Source: Chinchilla lanigera (Eukaryota; Chordata; Mammalia; Rodentia; Chinchillidae). From it: a stretch of 64,000 nucleotides of DNA. Under the pieces are notes generated by a model that saw only the letters and a list, made by a program, of their open reading frames with translations, had not been told where the DNA came from and made no database searches. Where the stretch lies: assembly GCF_000276665.1 (NCBI RefSeq), contig NW_004955477.1:3903893-3967892 (forward strand). The letters run 5' to 3'. The position numbers and the translations under genes are program-made. Positions 58,361 to 64,000 of this stretch are shown here, piece after piece (positions within the stretch are counted from its first letter, which is position 1; each line of letters starts with the position of its first letter).

Positions 58361-59029
58361 GTATCTAAAGTGGCCCAGTGTTCAGCCAAGGGCCCTCCTG
58401 ACAAGGAGTGGTGAACGGATAGCATCTTGTTTGATCCTGCCACCATGGCAGCCACTTCCTGACCACCTTTCACTGGCTGCTTTTGCCAGAACAGACATCA
58501 AGCGTGTTGTATGAAATGGCACGCGGGGCTCTCATTCACCTATCTCCTTTCCTTCTCCGGGCCCCTAAGCTTGGAGCCCGGCCTCCAACCCCACTGCCTA
58601 TGCCGCACCACGGGCTTTTCCAGCCCACCGGCAGCTTACTGTTCCCTGTCACTCTCAGTCACAGACCTATGATGCATGAGATCTGATCTAACTGGGAGCC
58701 TGCTCATGCAGCCCTCTGTCTCCTCCAGCTGCAGTGGCTTCTCTCTCTGGCATCCTCAACCCTTGAGTGGGATCTTTAGAGTAGTAGTTGTGGGAAAGTC
58801 TGGTCACCTGTCCACCTACTCTGTACATGTGGAGCCCTGGCTGATTCATCCCTGTCACCCCATGGCACTCCTACCTCTCTTGTTGGGTCACATTGAATTC
58901 TTTAAGGGCAGGCTCAGGCAGCATCAGTTTTTGCCCGCTGTGTATAAGATGGACACTCCAGGAACAAGATTAATGGACACAGAACATGCTTCCCTAATAT
59001 CCTGTGTCAAGCTGGTGGTGGTCACTTAC

Positions 59030-59225
59030 CTGGTCCCCAGAGTGTGATGCACTGCTGCTCATGGGTCTGGCAGATGCCGTTGTAGCAGTAGCCATCTACC
59101 CCCTGACACGGGTGCCCATCATGCAGATATACATTGGCCGGACAGTGAGGACCAGCTCCTGTGCAGAACTCTGGGAGGTCGCAGGAGTTGCTGGAGCCCC
59201 TGCATGCAGTTCCTGCAGGCTTCAG
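59030..59225 (-). CDS. ADAM12: ADAM12 disintegrin/cysteine-rich exon
   Basis: Phase-0 acceptor cttttcag|CTG and donor CCAG|gtaagt, which splits a Gly. Sixty-five codons: [20 protein letters not shown] then [20 protein letters not shown], ending [11 protein letters not shown]. The disintegrin loop reads [10 protein letters not shown] with no RGD, as in other ADAM12 orthologues, which bind integrins through other residues. All expected cysteines are present. Confidence 0.97.
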
Positions 59226-61216
<1,991 letters not shown>

Positions 61217-61499
61217 TTAAGCGACTGCAAAAGCACAAGGCCTGGCTCCGGAACTAAAAACCTGCCTGAGCATCAGTTTTATTTGCAAGAAAGCAGTTTC
61301 TGTGAAGCGTTCATGAATTGACTGGGTTGCTCATCTCAGGAAGAAGTCAGTAACACTTGAATGCCTTTCCTGAGACATAAAGGGGTAGAAGCAGGAAGGC
61401 TGGAGGGCCAAACGGGAAGCCATGCTGGTCAGAGGCCGTAGTAACTCCTAGAGAGATCTCCATGCAGGACTCATTGCAATTACCTGCATCAGGACCACC

Positions 61500-61610
61500 A
61501 GAAGACAGAAATTACTTACCCCCAAATGACTGTGGTATATTTTATACAGGTGCATTTATACCAAAATGAAACCCACTATTCTGTATGACTAATATGCAAT
61601 AATAAAAAGA
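61500..61610 (+). mobile_element. L1-type 3' terminus
   Basis: 'ccaaaatgaaacccactatt', 'tatgactaatatgcaataat' then AAAAAG runs. Similar to the ends near 1570 and 27190. Confidence 0.45.
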
Positions 61611-61675
61611 AAGAAAAAAGAATACACAGATGCATATAATCATTACTCTTCAAAAATGAACCTTTTGATGGGGTA

Positions 61676-61762
61676 GGAATCACAGCTCAGTGGTAGAGTG
61701 CTTGCTTAGGCTGCCTTGTGAGGCCTTGGGTCCAGTCCCTAGAACTGTAGGGGAAAAAGCAA
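61676..61762 (+). mobile_element. ID SINE, forward
   Basis: 'cacagctcagtggtagagtg', 'cttgcttaggctgccttgtg', 'gggtccagtccctagaactg' and an AAAGC-repeat tail. The flanks gaaccttttgat and gaacccctttgat suggest a decayed target duplication. Confidence 0.85.
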
Positions 61763-63948
61763 AGCAAATCAAAGCAAAGAAAAAGAACCCCTTTGATTGA
61801 GAGTGCTCTGAGAGGAAGGGAAGTCAGATCAACCCAAGTTCCCTGCAACTGAACCAGGTAATTGTGGTTGAGATCCTTGCTCTGCACAGGCAGGCTAAGA
61901 AGTGGGAAGGCGGTCGGGGCTGACCCCATTGATTTTCAAGGGATTTAAACAGATAGATCAAATAGTAACGTATTGCCCTCTGTGAAACAAAAGTGAGAGG
62001 GAAAACTAGCTCCTTTACTTTGGTACGCTTCGGATGTACTCATTTTTTCTAACAACAACAACAAACAAACAAGACTGACATCTTTTGCTTAGTTCTCAAC
62101 AGAAAGCCTGCTCTCATTTAGTAAATTTATGAAGTCTGTGTATTTTAGAGCATCCCAATAACTTTGAGATTACATATTTTAGAAGAAATTATAATTATTA
62201 TACGATGGACTAGTTCATAGTCCTTCACACTGCTTAGTCTATCAATACTCTTTTATTTTTTCCAAGGTATGATGTGCTATAATAAATTTATATACCATGG
62301 GCTAGGGTGATGCTAATCGCATATAAGTTTAACAATGTAATATTTACTCCTGAAAACCATCTTTTCTGGAATAACCCTGATTTATGGCAACCCTAGATAC
62401 ATGAACTGTGTCCTGTGTGAAGCTCCCACTTGGTGTTTACCATTTTCTCCTATCATACGTACTGTCCAAGCTATTAAATTTTACATTTGCTTGAGGACTT
62501 TATAAACATCCAGAATGTGTAGTATATACATTAAGATAAAACTGCCAGCCAGAAATCATGGCTGTAACTTTCATGACGGTAAGGGTTTCTGGCTCATGGA
62601 CTCTTAATGGTAACAAAGTTTAGTAACTTGTTTGGCTTTTTTAAAGGAGACCATTAATTGCATTCTCAATTGGGTACTATCAGATGTACAGCAGTGCCAT
62701 TTTGCTCATTATGGTCCAAATGGCTCTACTAATGACACATTAACCAAATTAGAGATTCCCTTGAAATTTAAGTAAAATCAGACATCCCATATATATGTCT
62801 CCAAATCCTTTAAGAACCATTCCCCCTCCCCGAATCACTAAATAATATAAGCATCAGTTCAGATGGAAATGCAGTCAAGTAGAAGGTCTTTGACTTCAAA
62901 GAGAGTTGATAATATGAGAAAGATAACTAAGTTTAAAAGATATTTGCAAGCTACTGGCATCTTATTGACTTTAAACAAGGCGGTAAGGTTGCTATCCCAG
63001 GCCTGTTAGCTGGAAGAGTGAGTGAGTTGTCAGGATATCCTTATGGTGATATAAATCTAACACCCTGTACCAGAAGGCTGTGAGTATCACTTGCCTTTTA
63101 ACTACCTCAAATCTATTTCTTCTGGAGTACCATAGTTTCCAGAAGAGACAAGTTCTTCATCTGTTGATGCGTTTATTATTGTAGTACTCAATAGGGAAGC
63201 AACAGAACCAATAAATACCAAGTCTCCAAAGAAGAAAGAAAAATGAAACCATTAGAAAATCCTTTGCAAAACCCTAATTGTCATTCTCATGCTGTAGATA
63301 GTAGACAGATTCTTAGTCACAATGAAATGTGATAAAACTGTAATGCATTTTCGTAGAAATGACGGAGATGATTTCTGGGAGTGAGGGAGCAGAGGCTGGA
63401 TTCAGTGTGTGCTGGTGGAAGTTACTTCAATCCCACTCACTCACTGATTCCCTCTGGCCCAGGGAATGGTTTGACCAACAGCAGGAGAAATGCCTGCAGG
63501 TGTGAGCACCGGGGAGGGAGAGAATGAGCCCAGGCAATGGGTCAAATTAAAAATCCTGGGCAAAACAGTTCAGAACCTGGAAATGGGCTACCACAATTGG
63601 ACCTTGAACTTTGAAAAGCAAAACACTAAAAACAGACAAATGCAAAAAATTCACTGTGATTTTTGAAAAAGTTCATGAAGGATGATTGGATGAAAAGAAG
63701 GATTCCTATCTAAAAATATCAACAACTCACCTTATGAATTAAGGACTCTAACCATAGGAATTACATGCAAGGAGAATTTGGCTCTGCATAAGGAGTTTGT
63801 AATAATCATATCTGTCCCACAATACAATGTGCTACCTGGAGAGATACAGCACCCTGGAAAATCTGCACAACTCCTTCTGGAAGCTAAAAGAGGATCAGAA
63901 CAAAGATGTCTAGCAAATATTTGATCCTCAGGTATTTGCTGATCTCAT

Positions 63949-64000
63949 GGTGGCAGCAGGGGTGATGGTGTGGTGATGGTAGTGTTGATGGTGGTGATAG
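63949..64000 (+). repeat. GGTGAT/GGTGTT minisatellite, cut by window edge
   Basis: Imperfect 6- to 9-base units of the type ggtgatggt run to the last base, so the array continues outside. Confidence 0.8.

Larger units (their letters stand above)
47928..59029 (-). other. ADAM12: ADAM12 11.1-kb intron
   Basis: Intron splitting a Gly codon. Remarkably free of ID, B1 and L1 over its whole length; only old MIR fragments and one purine tract were recognised. Open frames of up to 146 codons (50185-50625, - strand) have no recognisable content. Confidence 0.85.

Overview
This window is mammalian nuclear DNA, most likely from a rodent outside the mouse/rat group. The short interspersed repeats are tRNA-Ala-derived ID elements, 7SL-derived B1 elements and B1+ID dimers. 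No murid B2 or B4 elements and no primate Alu were seen, and the ID elements lack the tail usual in squirrels. The ID consensus looks to me like that of a beaver (Castor) or another castorimorph; this is an impression from memory and was not searched.

Two convergent protein-coding genes give the window its structure, in the same order and orientation that I know from human chromosome 10q26. FANK1 enters from the left on the + strand. Its last five coding exons lie at 5436-9509 and encode most of the ankyrin-repeat half and the C-terminus; the fibronectin type III domain lies upstream of the window. ADAM12 occupies the rest on the - strand. Eleven coding exons, from 61144 down to the stop codon at 18752, encode part of the disintegrin domain, the cysteine-rich and EGF-like domains, the transmembrane segment and the proline-rich cytoplasmic tail of the long (membrane) isoform. 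The prodomain and the zinc metalloprotease domain lie beyond the right edge. All sixteen exon boundaries obey GT-AG and every exon-exon phase matches, so both genes look intact over the part seen.

The two genes are separated by a few kilobases (about 9.5-13.8 kb) that hold a processed SDHD pseudogene and an old L1 fragment. The ADAM12 3' UTR probably fills about 13.8-18.75 kb. The introns, including one of 15.2 kb and one of 11.1 kb, carry layered repeats: L1 fragments of several ages, ID and B1 SINEs, MIRs, one MaLR-type solo LTR, hAT and Tc1/mariner non-autonomous DNA transposons, microsatellites, and a 5S rRNA-derived pseudogene at 44.4 kb.

I found no bacterial-type system, CRISPR array or novel multigene system. 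The points most worth checking are a 153-nt open, splice-flanked exon-like block at 18967-19119, the apparent absence of the short-isoform (ADAM12-S) exon, hAT elements resembling a horizontally transferred family at 25.6 and 26.8 kb, the SDHD retrocopy, and the 5S-like relic.
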